This document shows, in pieces, positions 33,131 through 42,340 of a stretch of DNA of 64,000 bases; position 1 is the stretch's first letter, and each line of letters starts with the position of its first letter. The position numbers were made by a program, and so were the translations under genes. Source of the stretch: Phycisphaerales bacterium (GTDB lineage: Bacteria; Planctomycetota; Phycisphaerae; Phycisphaerales; UBA1924); the NCBI GenBank assembly GCA_022843545.1, contig JALHNL010000004.1, positions 1 through 64,000 of the forward strand. The letters are read 5' to 3'. The notes under the pieces were generated by a model. The model saw only the letters and a program-made list of their open reading frames with translations. It did not search any database and was not told the origin of the DNA.

Positions 33131-33931
33131 ATGACCGCCGCAACATCATCGACACACACGCTCATCGTTCATGGCGGCGCGGGCAAGCTCGGCTCGCGCA
33201 TCATCGCACTGTCGCGAACGCGCCGCGATCTTGCCGCGATCTTCGCCGTTGTGCGCCCAAACTCCGCACCACCCGCGAACACCGATCCCAGCGCGCACGC
33301 GCGGTTTGTGCTCGTTCAAGACATCGCTCCACCCGCGACGCACCCCGTGGTCATCATCGACGTCACCAGCGACGAAGGCACGCAACGGGCCATCGAGATC
33401 ACTCGCGAAATATCTGAAAAAAAATTCCGCGCCGCCCTCCTGGTGTGCACAACCGGGCTTTCGGACCGCACCCTCACCGACCTCAAGGCGCTCGCCACGC
33501 GCCACGCCGTCATGCACACGGCCAACACCTCGCTCGGCGTGGCGGCGGTTTGCGCCGCGGCGACGCTCCTCGCACGCTCGCTTGGGCCTGAGTATCGCCC
33601 CGCGATCATCGAAGCGCACCATGATCAGAAGAAGGACGCCCCTTCGGGCACCGCCAAGCGCCTCGCGACCGCGCTTTCAGCGGGCGGAACGCCCGTTCCC
33701 GGCGAGAACATCTTCGCCATCCGCGCCGGCGATGTGATCGGCGAGCACACCATCCGCCTCACGGGACCCGGAGAAGTCATCGAACTCACCCACCGCGCCA
33801 CCACGCGCGATCTCTTCGCCCGCGGCGCGCTCGCCCTCTCCTCCTGGCTCGCGACGCTCCCGCCCGGCTGGTACTCGATGGACCAGTTCATCGCGGCGCG
33901 AAGCGAAACGTCGTCAGCCGCCGGCCGGTAA
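33131..33931 (+). CDS. dapB: 4-hydroxy-tetrahydrodipicolinate reductase
   Basis: 266 residues; NAD(P)H-dependent reduction in the diaminopimelate/lysine pathway. The N-terminal Rossmann motif is a variant (VHGGAGKLGSRI). The catalytic and substrate motif is EAHHDQKKDAPSGTAK, with the His pair and the K-DAPSGTA loop of DapB. GEHTIRLTGPGEVIELTHRA follows as in the family. A run of eight A at 33417-33424 (codons GAA AAA AAA) is unusual for this genome and could allow polymerase slippage. lysA of the same pathway is at 4814. Confidence 0.92.
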   Translation: MTAATSSTHTLIVHGGAGKLGSRIIALSRTRRDLAAIFAVVRPNSAPPANTDPSAHARFVLVQDIAPPATHPVVIIDVTSDEGTQRAIEITREISEKKFRAALLVCTTGLSDRTLTDLKALATRHAVMHTANTSLGVAAVCAAATLLARSLGPEYRPAIIEAHHDQKKDAPSGTAKRLATALSAGGTPVPGENIFAIRAGDVIGEHTIRLTGPGEVIELTHRATTRDLFARGALALSSWLATLPPGWYSMDQFIAARSETSSAAGR

Positions 33932-33955
33932 ACCCACCGCTTCTCCCGCCCCCAC

Positions 33956-34489
33956 TCACCCGCCCGCGCTCACGACCGCCGGCTCGCCGGGCGCTCGGCG
34001 CCGCACCGACGCGGCCTCGATCTCGAAGATCGAGCCCAGGCTCGACGCGTTGACCGTGTTGTACATCGCGGTGGCGTCCGCGTCGCTCACCTCCACCGGA
34101 ACGCGCGCCCGCACCACGCCCTGCGCCGGGTTGTACCAGAACTCCGCCACCGAGGCGTCCACCGCGAGCCGAACGCGCGGATGCCGCAGGTCAGCCTCCG
34201 CCGCGGTCGCGATCTCGATCCACGGACGCTCGCCCGCCAAGAGGAAGTTCCGCGGGACCGGCTGCTCGAACCACGCGGGCTCGATCGTCACCGGCCAGCC
34301 GCGAGCGTTCAGCGTCGCCACCCCCGCCGCCGCATGAACCTTGATCGTCTGCTCGATCCGGTGGATCGCCGCCACGGTGTCGTCGATGTTCCGCTGCTCT
34401 TCCTGCCGCCGGCGCGCCACCATGACCAGCACGCCCACCAGCGCGGCGATGAGGATGAGCGTCGCGATGTTCGCCAACCACCGGGCCAC
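33956..34489 (-). CDS. Single-pass membrane protein of unknown function
   Basis: 177 residues. A TM segment at residues 5-26 (LANIATLILIAALVGVLVMVA) is followed by a heptad-like helix (RRRQEEQRNIDDTVAAIHRIEQTI). The soluble part holds GWPVTIEPAWFEQPVPRNFLL and AEFWYNPAQGVVRARVP. One N-terminal helix continuing from the TM, then strands, is the shape of pseudopilins. There is no prepilin peptidase site (no GF/M-x4-E before the TM), so I do not call it a pilin. Confidence 0.6.
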   Translation of the reverse strand: MARWLANIATLILIAALVGVLVMVARRRQEEQRNIDDTVAAIHRIEQTIKVHAAAGVATLNARGWPVTIEPAWFEQPVPRNFLLAGERPWIEIATAAEADLRHPRVRLAVDASVAEFWYNPAQGVVRARVPVEVSDADATAMYNTVNASSLGSIFEIEAASVRRRAPGEPAVVSAGG

Positions 34490-34691
34490 CGGGCTCTCCC
34501 GACTGAGTCACGCTCCGAACACGGACCTCGGGAGCGCCCGCCCCCGCTTCGCCCAAGATCGGATCGGCGGATCATCGGGGCTACCCCCCGGGCCAATAAC
34601 CGCGGGCGGACGGGCCGCCTGTAACGCCTGTAACGCCCACACCCACACCCGGATCAGCCCCAAGCCCCGGACCGCTACACTCGCCACCGCC

Positions 34692-35939
34692 ATGCTGCAC
34701 ACCTCCACGCTCGCTTGCGGGATGCCCCTGATCATCGAGCAGATCCCCGGGGTGCGATCCGTCGGACTGCACTGGCTCGTGCCCGCCGGCGCGGCCACCG
34801 ACCCCGCCGAACGTCAGGGTCTGGCGCCCATCCTCGCCGAGATGCTCATGCGCGGCGCGGGCGATCTGGACTCCCGCGCTCAGGCCGATGCCATGGATGC
34901 CCTGGGCCTCGCCCGCGACGTGGACGTGGGCACCTCCTTCCTCCGGCTCTCAGCCACCCTGATCGGCGACAAGATCGAGCAGGCTCTGCCCCTTCTCACC
35001 GACATGGTGCTCCGCCCGCGACTGGACGCCTCCGCCCTCGAACCCTCGCGCGAACTGTGCGTGCAGTCGCTCGAAGGGCTCAGCGACCACCCCGAGGAGC
35101 GCGCCGCCCTCACCCTCCGCGCCCGCCACCTCCCCGATCCGCTCGGGCGCAGCGGCCTGGGCACCGCCGAGGGCCTGGCCGCGGTGACGCTCGCGGACGT
35201 GCGCGAACACTGGCAAAAGCAGGCCCGCCCGCGCGGGTCAATCCTCGCGATCGCCGGCGCGGTTGACCCCGCCGCCATCCGCGCCCTGCTCGACCGTCTG
35301 CTGGCGGGCTGGACGGGCGAGTCGCCCACGCTCACCTGGGCCGGCGGAACCCCCCACCGCGGCACGCATCACCACGAGCAGGACCAGAGCAACCAGGTCC
35401 ACATCTACGCCGCTCACGACGCCCCCGCCGAGGCCCACCCCGATTCGGCGCTTGAGCGTGTGCTGCTGGGCGTGCTCTCGGGCGGCCCGTCGGCCCGTCT
35501 GTTCACCGAAGTGCGCGAGCGGCGCGGTCTGTGCTACTCCGTCAGCGCGTCGTTCGCGCCCGACAAGCACTTCGGCCGCGTGGTCGCGTACGTCGGCACC
35601 ACCCCCGAGAAGGCCCAGCAGTCTCTCGATGTTCTCTGCGCCGAACTCAAGCGCGCCACCGCCCTGGGCGAAGGCGAAGTCACCCGCGAGGAGTTCGACC
35701 GCGCCGTGGTGGGCGTCAAGTCCGCGCTGGTCTTCTCCGGCGAGTCCACCTCCGCCCGCGCCGCCGCGCTCGCCAGCGACCAGCACCGCCTGGGCCGCCC
35801 CCGCAGCCTGGCCGACATCGCCCGCGCCATCGACGCCGTCACCTTCGACGGGCTGCGGGCCTACGCCAAGCGCCGCCAGCCCGGGCCACTCACCTCCGTG
35901 GCGCTGGGCCCCGCGCCACTGGCCCGCCCGGCGTGGTGA
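34692..35939 (+). CDS. M16-family protein lacking the zinc site
   Basis: 415 residues from the ATG at 34692. The two-lobe M16 fold is clear (VLLGVLSGGPSARLFTEVRERRGLCYSVSASF in the second lobe). The position of the zinc-binding H-x-x-E-H reads P-I-L-A-E (GLAPILAEMLMRGAG), so both histidines and the glutamate are lost. Inactive M16 subunits normally pair with an active one to form the peptidase clam-shell; no active partner is nearby. It may act as a scaffold or pair with a distant subunit. It is followed by mnmA on the same strand after 32 bases. Confidence 0.85.
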   Translation: MLHTSTLACGMPLIIEQIPGVRSVGLHWLVPAGAATDPAERQGLAPILAEMLMRGAGDLDSRAQADAMDALGLARDVDVGTSFLRLSATLIGDKIEQALPLLTDMVLRPRLDASALEPSRELCVQSLEGLSDHPEERAALTLRARHLPDPLGRSGLGTAEGLAAVTLADVREHWQKQARPRGSILAIAGAVDPAAIRALLDRLLAGWTGESPTLTWAGGTPHRGTHHHEQDQSNQVHIYAAHDAPAEAHPDSALERVLLGVLSGGPSARLFTEVRERRGLCYSVSASFAPDKHFGRVVAYVGTTPEKAQQSLDVLCAELKRATALGEGEVTREEFDRAVVGVKSALVFSGESTSARAAALASDQHRLGRPRSLADIARAIDAVTFDGLRAYAKRRQPGPLTSVALGPAPLARPAW

Positions 35940-35971
35940 GCCGCCCGCGGCCCGCTTCCTTAGCATTGCCC

Positions 35972-37147
35972 ATGTCCGCGCGTCCGAAGGTGCTGCTCGC
36001 GATGTCCGGCGGGGTTGACTCCTCCGTCTCCGCGGTCCTGCTGCGCGCCCAGGGCTACGACGTGGTGGGCGTCTTCATGCGGCTGGGCTCGCCCGGCGAC
36101 ACGCTCGACGAAATGACCCCCGTCGACGACGAGCCGTCATGCGACCCGCGCCGAGTCAAGCTCGGGCACCAGGGCTGCTGCTCCGTCAGCGACGCCGCCG
36201 ACGCCCGGCTGGTGGCGGCTCAACTGGGCATCCCCTTCTACGTCGTCAACTTCAAGAAGGACTTCGGGCGGATCATGGACTACTTCACCCGGGAGTACCT
36301 GGACGGACGCACGCCCAACCCCTGCGTGCGCTGCAACGACTGGCTCAAGTTCGGCAAACTGCACGAGTACGCCGGGCAGATCGGCGCCGCCTTCGTCGCC
36401 AGCGGGCACTACGCCCGTGTTGACCAGAGCCGTCTCCTCCGCGGTCTCGACCACGCCAAGGACCAGTCCTACGTGCTCTTCGGCGTGCCGCGCGACCGCC
36501 TCGCGACCATGCTCCTGCCCATCGGCGGGCTCCACAAGAGCGAGGTCCGCAGGATCGCCGAGCAGCACGCCCTGCCGGTCTTCAACAAGCCCGACAGCCA
36601 GGAGATCTGCTTCGTTCCCGACAACGACTATGCGAAGTTCGTCGAGCGCCACGCCCCCGCGGGCGAGGCGCCCGCCGCCACAGGGCGGATCCTCGATCCC
36701 GCGGGCAATGACGTGGGCGAACACCCCGGGCAGCACCACTTCACCATCGGTCAGCGCCGCCGCGTGGGCGTCGCGCTGGGCTACCCGGTGTTCGTGGTGG
36801 GCAAGGACCCGCAAGCCAACACCATCACCGTCGGCCCGCGCGACCTGCTGCTCGCCAAGGGCTGCACCGCCGGCGAGGCGAACTGGCTGATCGATGAACA
36901 CGACCTGGTCGCCCGCCCCGTGCTCGCGAAGTTCCGCTACAACTCAGGCGCCGTGCCCGCCACCGTGACGCTCGCCGCGCCGGCGACGGGCGCTCACACC
37001 CACTCCGGGCGGACCGGTCGATTCGATGTGGTGTTCGACGAGCCCCAGGAAGCCGTCACCCCCGGCCAGGCCATCGTGATCTACGACCGCGCCGAGCCCG
37101 ACCACGTTCTGGGCGGCGGCTGGATCGAATCCACGCGGAAGGACTGA
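35972..37147 (+). CDS. mnmA: tRNA-specific 2-thiouridylase
   Basis: 391 residues from the ATG at 35972. Thiolates U34 of Lys, Glu and Gln tRNAs. The PP-loop ATP site is AMSGGVDSSVS. The catalytic cysteines are the first in NPCVRCN and the second in the DSQEICFVPD loop; the family motifs LDGRTPNPC, KDQSYVLFGVPR and HFTIGQRR are present. A longer Cys-containing stretch (CDPRRVKLGHQGCCSVSDA) before DARLVAAQLGIPFYVV is seen in several lineages. The C-terminal beta-barrel is complete. Confidence 0.95.
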   Translation: MSARPKVLLAMSGGVDSSVSAVLLRAQGYDVVGVFMRLGSPGDTLDEMTPVDDEPSCDPRRVKLGHQGCCSVSDAADARLVAAQLGIPFYVVNFKKDFGRIMDYFTREYLDGRTPNPCVRCNDWLKFGKLHEYAGQIGAAFVASGHYARVDQSRLLRGLDHAKDQSYVLFGVPRDRLATMLLPIGGLHKSEVRRIAEQHALPVFNKPDSQEICFVPDNDYAKFVERHAPAGEAPAATGRILDPAGNDVGEHPGQHHFTIGQRRRVGVALGYPVFVVGKDPQANTITVGPRDLLLAKGCTAGEANWLIDEHDLVARPVLAKFRYNSGAVPATVTLAAPATGAHTHSGRTGRFDVVFDEPQEAVTPGQAIVIYDRAEPDHVLGGGWIESTRKD

Positions 37148-37156
37148 GCCGTCCGG

Positions 37157-37873
37157 TCACGCCCCGCGGCGTGCATCGCGATGCCGCCGGGCCGCCTCGA
37201 TCAACCCCGCGAAGATCCCCGCGCCCGTCGCCGGGTCGTCGGTGCGCTCAGGGTGCCACTGCACACCCAGGTAGAACGGCCGCGCCGGGTCCGCGATGGC
37301 TTCGATCACGCCGTCATCGCTGCGGGCCACGATCGCCAAAAACCCTGCGGAAACCAGCCCCTGGTGGTGGTTGCTCGTGACGAGGCCTTGCTTCACACCC
37401 AGCCGGCGTGACAGTTCCGCATCCACGATCTCGACGGGGTGCCGGGCGTCACGACGATGGCGATCGGCCTCGGGCAGCGTGTCGGCCAGATGCTGGTTGA
37501 TCTCGCCCCCCGCGTGCAGCCCCATGAGCTGCATGCCCAGGCACACGCCCAGCACGGGCGTCTCGCGCCGGGGCCGCAGCGCGTCCAGCAGCGCGAGTTC
37601 ATACGCCTGCCGCATCGGCGACATCTGCGAGGACTCGGGGTGGTTCTTCCGCCCCCAGTGCGTCATGTCCGGGTCCGCCCCCCCCACCGTCACGATCGCG
37701 TCGCACAGGTCCAGATGACGCGGAGCGTCCTCCGCGATCGGCGGCAAAAGCACCGGCACGCCCCCCGCCCTGCGAACAGCCTCAACGTACGTCATCGCGA
37801 CATACACCATGGGCTTGCCGCCCTTGGTTTCGCCCGTATCGCAGGAGATGCCCACCAGCGGTCCATCGCGCAT
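37157..37873 (-). CDS. Class-I glutamine amidotransferase-like hydrolase (peptidase C26, PuuD-like)
   Basis: 238 residues; a member of the gamma-glutamyl-GABA hydrolase family. It has the nucleophile in VLGVCLGMQLMGLHAGG, the partner His-Glu in GVQWHPERTDD, and the N-terminal PLVGISCDTGE with VLLPPIAED and TVGGADPDMTHWGR. It hydrolyses a gamma-glutamyl amide; the actual substrate is unknown and no putrescine-utilisation genes are adjacent. It is directly followed upstream in transcription by the zinc-ribbon gene at 37898, 24 bases away on the same strand. Confidence 0.85.
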   Translation of the reverse strand: MRDGPLVGISCDTGETKGGKPMVYVAMTYVEAVRRAGGVPVLLPPIAEDAPRHLDLCDAIVTVGGADPDMTHWGRKNHPESSQMSPMRQAYELALLDALRPRRETPVLGVCLGMQLMGLHAGGEINQHLADTLPEADRHRRDARHPVEIVDAELSRRLGVKQGLVTSNHHQGLVSAGFLAIVARSDDGVIEAIADPARPFYLGVQWHPERTDDPATGAGIFAGLIEAARRHRDARRGA

Positions 37874-37897
37874 GCCGCAGTGTACCCGCCGGCACGC

Positions 37898-38602
37898 CTA
37901 TCGCGCCACGCCGCACGCCGGGCACCGCGCCCCCGCCGGCACGCCCTTCAGGCTGCTGCCGCACGCGGAGCAGATGCGACGCTGGCTCGCGGCGGGCGCC
38001 TGCCCCGCCGCCGCAACCTTGCGCGATCTCAGCGACATGAACACGAACCAGATCCCGCCGTACAGCGCGGTGTTCGCCGCCAGCCCTTCCCACATGGGGG
38101 CCCAGGTGAGCCGGAACGGTCCGACGTACACAAACCCGTAGCTCCGCACGCGCGGTCGGGTGCGCAAGGCCACACCGCCCGGCGCAACCGCCGACGGCGC
38201 GAACGACTGCCGCTGCCACCCCCACGTGCACCGCCACGGAAAGCCCTGCTCCACGATCAGAACCTGCACCCGCGGGTCGGTGGGCGCCATCGGCGGCGGC
38301 AGACCGGCCTGCGCCAGCGCCGTGCTGCCGGCGGTCCGCGGGTCCAGGTAGGTCGCGGCCCGTGCCGCGGTGACCATGTCTTCGATGCTCGCTTGCGCCC
38401 CCGCCACGCCCGGCGCGCCCTCCCACGTGTAGCTCGTCAGATCAGGCTCAAGTTCCCGCGTGAACTGCCCGCCCAGACCCGCCGCCACGCCCGACTCGGG
38501 AGCGGGCAGCACGCCGCTGCGCGATGTCCAGCGCATCACCCGCGGAACCAGGAGCGTGGTGAGCACGCCCAGCAGGATGGCCAGCACAAGGCGGGCGATC
38601 AT
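37898..38602 (-). CDS. Membrane protein with C-terminal zinc ribbon
   Basis: 234 residues from the ATG at 38602; an ATG at 38653 would add 17. TM1 lies at about 2-20 (IARLVLAILLGVLTTLL) and TM2 at about 178-198 (ALYGGIWFVFMSL). The region between is presumably outside the cytoplasm and has Trp-rich patches (FPWRCTWGWQRQSF). The cytoplasmic C-terminus has the zinc ribbon CSACGSSLKGV and CPACG. The layout (TM, large loop, TM, ribbon) is the same as at 411 and 53309, so those three form one structural subgroup. Confidence 0.75.
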   Translation of the reverse strand: MIARLVLAILLGVLTTLLVPRVMRWTSRSGVLPAPESGVAAGLGGQFTRELEPDLTSYTWEGAPGVAGAQASIEDMVTAARAATYLDPRTAGSTALAQAGLPPPMAPTDPRVQVLIVEQGFPWRCTWGWQRQSFAPSAVAPGGVALRTRPRVRSYGFVYVGPFRLTWAPMWEGLAANTALYGGIWFVFMSLRSRKVAAAGQAPAASQRRICSACGSSLKGVPAGARCPACGVAR

Positions 38603-38673
38603 GCCCAAGCGTATGAACCCCGCCGTCGCCGGCTGCATCCAACCCGCGTTCACTCACCGTCCCGCGTCCCGCC

Positions 38674-39357
38674 ATGAACGCCGCTCCTTCAACCCGACGC
38701 CTGACCCTGGAGTGCGTGGTCGTCTTCGGCGCCCTGCCCGCCCTGGCCTGGGCCGCGCCGCGGCTGCTCAACTCCGCCCAGGCGGGGCTGGGCATGTGGA
38801 CCTTCCCGGCCATCTGGGCGCTGGGGCTATGGGCTCTACGGGTGCTGCTTCGCGACCCCGCCTTTGACCGGCGTGAACTCTGGCACTGGCGTGGCGCGCT
38901 CGAGCACTGGCGACCCATGGCGCTCCGATTCGTCCTCGCCGCGGCGGCGCTGGCCGGTCTGACCTACGCCCTCTTCCCCGACCTGTTCTTCCGGTTTCCG
39001 ACTCAGGCGCCTGAGCGGTGGGCCGTGGTGATGGTGGGCTACCCGCTCCTGAGCGTCTACCTCCAGGAAGTGGCCTTCCGGTCCGCGTTCATGCACCGAT
39101 ACCGCCCGATCCTGGGCTCGGGATCCGCCATGCTGGTCGTCTCCAGCCTCGCCTTCGGGTGGGCCCACATCCTGATGGACTCCTGGCTGGCGGTGGGCCT
39201 CTCCGTCATCGGCGGCTGGCTCTACGCCACCACCTACCAGCGCTCGCGCTCGCTGGCGCTGGTCAGCATCGAGCACGCGCTCTACGGGTGCTGGATCTTC
39301 ACCGTCGGCGTGGGCTACTTCTTCTGGGGCGGACGCCCCGCCGAAATGATGGGCTAG
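38674..39357 (+). CDS. CPBP-family intramembrane protease-like protein
   Basis: 227 residues and about six TM segments. The CPBP/Abi signature appears as LQEVAFRSAFMHRY (motif 1, normally EExxxR; here the first Glu is Gln), SSLAFGWAHI (motif 2, His) and SIEHALYGCWIF (motif 3, His). The Gln at the first Glu position may weaken or alter the metal-dependent protease site; the other residues are kept. It is divergent from the zinc-ribbon gene at 37898. Target unknown. Confidence 0.8.
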   Translation: MNAAPSTRRLTLECVVVFGALPALAWAAPRLLNSAQAGLGMWTFPAIWALGLWALRVLLRDPAFDRRELWHWRGALEHWRPMALRFVLAAAALAGLTYALFPDLFFRFPTQAPERWAVVMVGYPLLSVYLQEVAFRSAFMHRYRPILGSGSAMLVVSSLAFGWAHILMDSWLAVGLSVIGGWLYATTYQRSRSLALVSIEHALYGCWIFTVGVGYFFWGGRPAEMMG

Positions 39358-39404
39358 CCCACCGCCCCCGCCACGCGCCCGCACCGCGCGGTTACACTCC
39401 GCCC

Positions 39405-40601
39405 GTGACCGCCGAATCCCCCAGCGCCCCAACCATCTTGTCGGCCTCACCTGTCAAAACCCTCGGGTGGGCGATGTACCTGGCCTGCTCCTGGACGTGG
39501 TGCATCGGGATGTTTCTCCCCGTGCTGCTCATCCGTGACTACGGCTGGCTTGGGTTCGTCGTCTTCGCCGTGCCCAACGTGGTCGGCGCCGCCGCGTTGG
39601 GGTGGGTGCTCACCCGCCACGCCGCCGAGCGGATCGCGTATCGCCATGTCGCGGCCATCCGCGCCTTCAGCGCCTGCACCGTCGCGTTCCAGGTCATGTT
39701 CCTCGTCTGGCTGGTCAAGATCGACTTCGTCCCGTTCCCCGCGCTGCTGCTCTTCCTGGGCGTCTTCGCGGCGCTGCTGATGGCCCCCAGTTACCGCGTC
39801 GGCGACGGGCTCATCGCCACGAGTCTGCTGCTCGCCTCGCTGGCGGTGCTCTTCTGGCAGTACTTCTCCGGCGGGCTGTCCAAACTGCCCAGCGACCCCG
39901 CCCACGACCCCGCCCACGTCTGGTTCCTGCTGCCCGTCTGCACCCTGGGCTTCCTGCTCTGCCCCTACCTCGACCCCACCTTCCTCAAAGCCCGGCGCAT
40001 GCTCGACGACCGCCGCGGCAAACTGGCCTTCACCCTCGGGTTCTTCGGGCCGTTCGCGATCATGATCTCCGGCACCGCGCTCTACGCCGGCTGGTGGATG
40101 AACACCAAGGAGTTCGCCCCGCCCCGGATGGCCGGCATCCTCGCCCCCATCCTGATCACCCTCCACGTCATCCCCCACCTCGCCTTCGTCATCGGCACAC
40201 AGTGCAAAGAAGGCATCCACATCGGCCGCGTTCAGCAGCCCACCCTCCCCTTCGTCTACGCCATCCTGCTGGGGCTGAACCTGGCGCTGATCCCCTCCGA
40301 CCTGCAGATCCCCGGGCTGAAATCCATGCCCATCTTCGAGGTCATCTACCGCCTGTTCCTCGGCGCGTACGGGCTGGTCTTCCCCGCGTATGTCTGGCTG
40401 TGCATGGTCCCCACGCGCGACGGGCACAGCGGCCCGCGCCGCGACAAGATCATCGTGTTCACCGCCGCCACCCTGGCCGCCTGCCCCTTCTTCGCCCTGG
40501 GCTTCCTCTTCCACCAGGCCCAGTGGCTGCCCGTGGGCGTGGGCATCGTCATCCTCGCCCGACTCGCTATCCGCTCCCAGCCCGCACTCCGTCCCCAATG
40601 A
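39405..40601 (+). CDS. Polytopic membrane protein of unknown function
   Basis: 398 residues, GTG start at 39405. About ten hydrophobic segments. The N-terminal part (AMYLACSWTWCIGMFLPVLL, then GWLGFVVFAVPNVVGA) resembles the first helices of solute/sodium symporters by composition only. A cytoplasmic patch (CPYLDPTFLKARRMLDDRRG) and HVIPHLAFVIGTQCKEGIH contain conserved-looking charged residues. I do not assign a transport substrate. It converges with the flagellin gene at 40672. Confidence 0.6.
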   Translation: MTAESPSAPTILSASPVKTLGWAMYLACSWTWCIGMFLPVLLIRDYGWLGFVVFAVPNVVGAAALGWVLTRHAAERIAYRHVAAIRAFSACTVAFQVMFLVWLVKIDFVPFPALLLFLGVFAALLMAPSYRVGDGLIATSLLLASLAVLFWQYFSGGLSKLPSDPAHDPAHVWFLLPVCTLGFLLCPYLDPTFLKARRMLDDRRGKLAFTLGFFGPFAIMISGTALYAGWWMNTKEFAPPRMAGILAPILITLHVIPHLAFVIGTQCKEGIHIGRVQQPTLPFVYAILLGLNLALIPSDLQIPGLKSMPIFEVIYRLFLGAYGLVFPAYVWLCMVPTRDGHSGPRRDKIIVFTAATLAACPFFALGFLFHQAQWLPVGVGIVILARLAIRSQPALRPQ

Positions 40602-40604
40602 CAA

Positions 40605-40637
40605 TCCCGCCCGAGCGTTTGTGGCGCCCGGGCGGGA
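40605..40637 (-). terminator. Hairpin downstream of fliC1
   Basis: TCCCGCCCG and CGGGCGGGA arms extended by three more pairs over one mismatch, with a short loop. It is about 35 bases beyond the fliC1 stop on the minus strand. The following minus-strand bases (ATTGTCATTGG) make only a weak U tract, so it could also be a processing or attenuating structure between convergent genes. Confidence 0.5.
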
Positions 40638-40671
40638 GGTGCAGGGTTACGGATTGATCAGGCCTTCGGGC

Positions 40672-42213
40672 TTACTGCCGGAGAAGGGCCAGGGCCGACT
40701 GAGGCTGGCTGTTCGCCAGACCCAGCGAGTTGCCCGCCGCCTGCTGCAGGATCTGGCTGCGGGTCAGTTCGGCGGTCTCGACGGCGAAGTCGGCGTCGCG
40801 GATGACGGACTCGGCGGCCGAGGAGTTCTCGAGGCTGACGCCCAGGTTGCGGATCGTGGCGCCCACGGTGTTCCGCTGGAACGCGCCCAGCCGACCGCGA
40901 AGAGCCGAGACCTGGCGGATGGCCTCTTCGACGACCTTCTGACCCTTGACGAGGTCGCCATCGACCACGTTGTAGGTGCGGCCGTTGCCCAGGGCGCCGA
41001 GGAACCCGACCTCGCTGTTGCCCAGCTTGCGGGTGCTCACGTCCTGGATGCCCAGCGCGACCTTGCCCGCGATGTCCACCCGGGTGGCGAGCTGGAACTC
41101 AGCCCCGCCGCCGGTGATCGTGAAGGCGTTCACCACGCCGCGGGTGATCGCGTTGTTCTCGTTGAAGTTGATCTCCACATCGAGGAAGTCGGTGTTGATC
41201 CGGGCGGTCTTGCCCTTGGTCGTCGCCGACACGCCGTTGATCGTCGCCACCAGGTTCTGGCCCAGGTCGCGGATGCCGTTGGAGGCGTTGGGATCGCTGA
41301 ACAGCGTCCGGTCCGGGGCCGCCGTCGACGGACGGCGGAAGTTGTCGGTGATGGGCTGATAGATGCCGGCGTTGGCGACGGCGGTGTTGAGCCCCGCATC
41401 GTTCACGACCTTCACGGACACGAACGAGTCGGTCCCGTAGTTGGTCGAGCGGAGGTACACGCCGTTGGTGCCGGCGCCCGAGGAGTAGGCCGAGGCGACC
41501 ACGCCGGTCACGTCGCTGTAGGTGTTGATCGCCGCGACGATCTGCGCGGTGGTGGTGCCCGAGGCGAAGGAGAGTTCACGCGTGCCCAGCGCGCCGCCCA
41601 CCTCGACGGTGAACAGGCCCGAGTTGGTGCCCAGGTCCAGCCCGCCGCCGGTGGACAGGTACAGCGCGCCGCGCTGCGCCGAGGTCGTGATCACCGCCTG
41701 CACGTCGATCGTCCCGCCGCGCTGGAGCTTGGCCCCGTTCACGCGGAAGTCGGCGACGGCGGCCGAGACCGACCGCGACGTGAAGTCGAAGTTGCCGTTG
41801 AGGATCTTGACGCCCTGGAAGTTCGTGGACTCCGCCAGGCGGTCGATGGTCTGGAGGATCGAGTCGATCTGCAGCTGGTTGGCCTGCTTCTCCTCGACGC
41901 TCACGCCGCCGCTGTTGGCCGTCGCGGTCACCAGGCCGCGCAGGTCGATGAGCAGGTTGCTCAGCTCCTGCAGCCCGCCCTCGGCGATGTTGACCAGCTG
42001 GTCGGTGCGCTCCGCGTTGGAGATGGCGGCCGACAGCGCCGACTTCTCGGAGCGGAGATTCTCGCTGGCGATCAAGCCCGCGGGGTCGTCCTTGCCGCGG
42101 TTGATCCGCAGGCCGGTCGACAAACGCTCGAGTGTCGTGTTCAGCGAGCGCGTGTTCTGTGAAAGGTTGCGCTGGGCGATGAGCGACGCCGGGTTGGTGT
42201 TGATACGAGCCAT
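40672..42213 (-). CDS. fliC: Flagellin 1
   Basis: 513 residues. The N-terminal D0/D1 helix is RINTNPASLIAQRNLSQN and LERLSTGLRINRGKDDPAGL, and the C-terminal D1/D0 helix ends NSLGLANSQPQSALALLRQ. The centre has flagellin_IN-type modules (AQIVAAINTYSDVTGV). It is a close paralog of the flagellin at 42652, with most N- and C-terminal positions identical, and a more distant one of that at 44508. Its leader carries a conserved upstream element, a GGA-loop hairpin and a GGAGG Shine-Dalgarno directly before the ATG. Filament subunit, secreted by the type III flagellar apparatus. Confidence 0.95.
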   Translation of the reverse strand: MARINTNPASLIAQRNLSQNTRSLNTTLERLSTGLRINRGKDDPAGLIASENLRSEKSALSAAISNAERTDQLVNIAEGGLQELSNLLIDLRGLVTATANSGGVSVEEKQANQLQIDSILQTIDRLAESTNFQGVKILNGNFDFTSRSVSAAVADFRVNGAKLQRGGTIDVQAVITTSAQRGALYLSTGGGLDLGTNSGLFTVEVGGALGTRELSFASGTTTAQIVAAINTYSDVTGVVASAYSSGAGTNGVYLRSTNYGTDSFVSVKVVNDAGLNTAVANAGIYQPITDNFRRPSTAAPDRTLFSDPNASNGIRDLGQNLVATINGVSATTKGKTARINTDFLDVEINFNENNAITRGVVNAFTITGGGAEFQLATRVDIAGKVALGIQDVSTRKLGNSEVGFLGALGNGRTYNVVDGDLVKGQKVVEEAIRQVSALRGRLGAFQRNTVGATIRNLGVSLENSSAAESVIRDADFAVETAELTRSQILQQAAGNSLGLANSQPQSALALLRQ

Positions 42214-42318
42214 GAGGTCCTCCGTGCACCTTCAATGAGTCTGACCCGCACGCCCCTGCTTGTCGGCGTGCCCCGTGAAGGAACGGTTCCGCAACGAGCG
42301 GTCCCGCGGCGGGTGGTT

Positions 42319-42340
42319 CCCGGTGCATCCCTGCACCGGG
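42319..42340 (-). promoter_or_regulatory. Candidate CsrA-binding hairpin in the fliC1 leader
   Basis: Minus strand: arms CCCGGTGCA and TGCACCGGG (nine perfect pairs) around the tetraloop GGGA. The core GTGCAGGGATGC matches the CsrA consensus RUACARGGAUGU at 10 of 12 positions. The two differences are a compensated pair (A-U to G-C) at the base of the consensus stem. It lies 106-127 bases upstream of the start codon. Confidence 0.7.

Noticed and set aside
33956-34489. Type IV pseudopilin
   Set aside because: One N-terminal TM continues into a helix, as in pilins, but there is no prepilin cleavage site and no type II secretion gene nearby.
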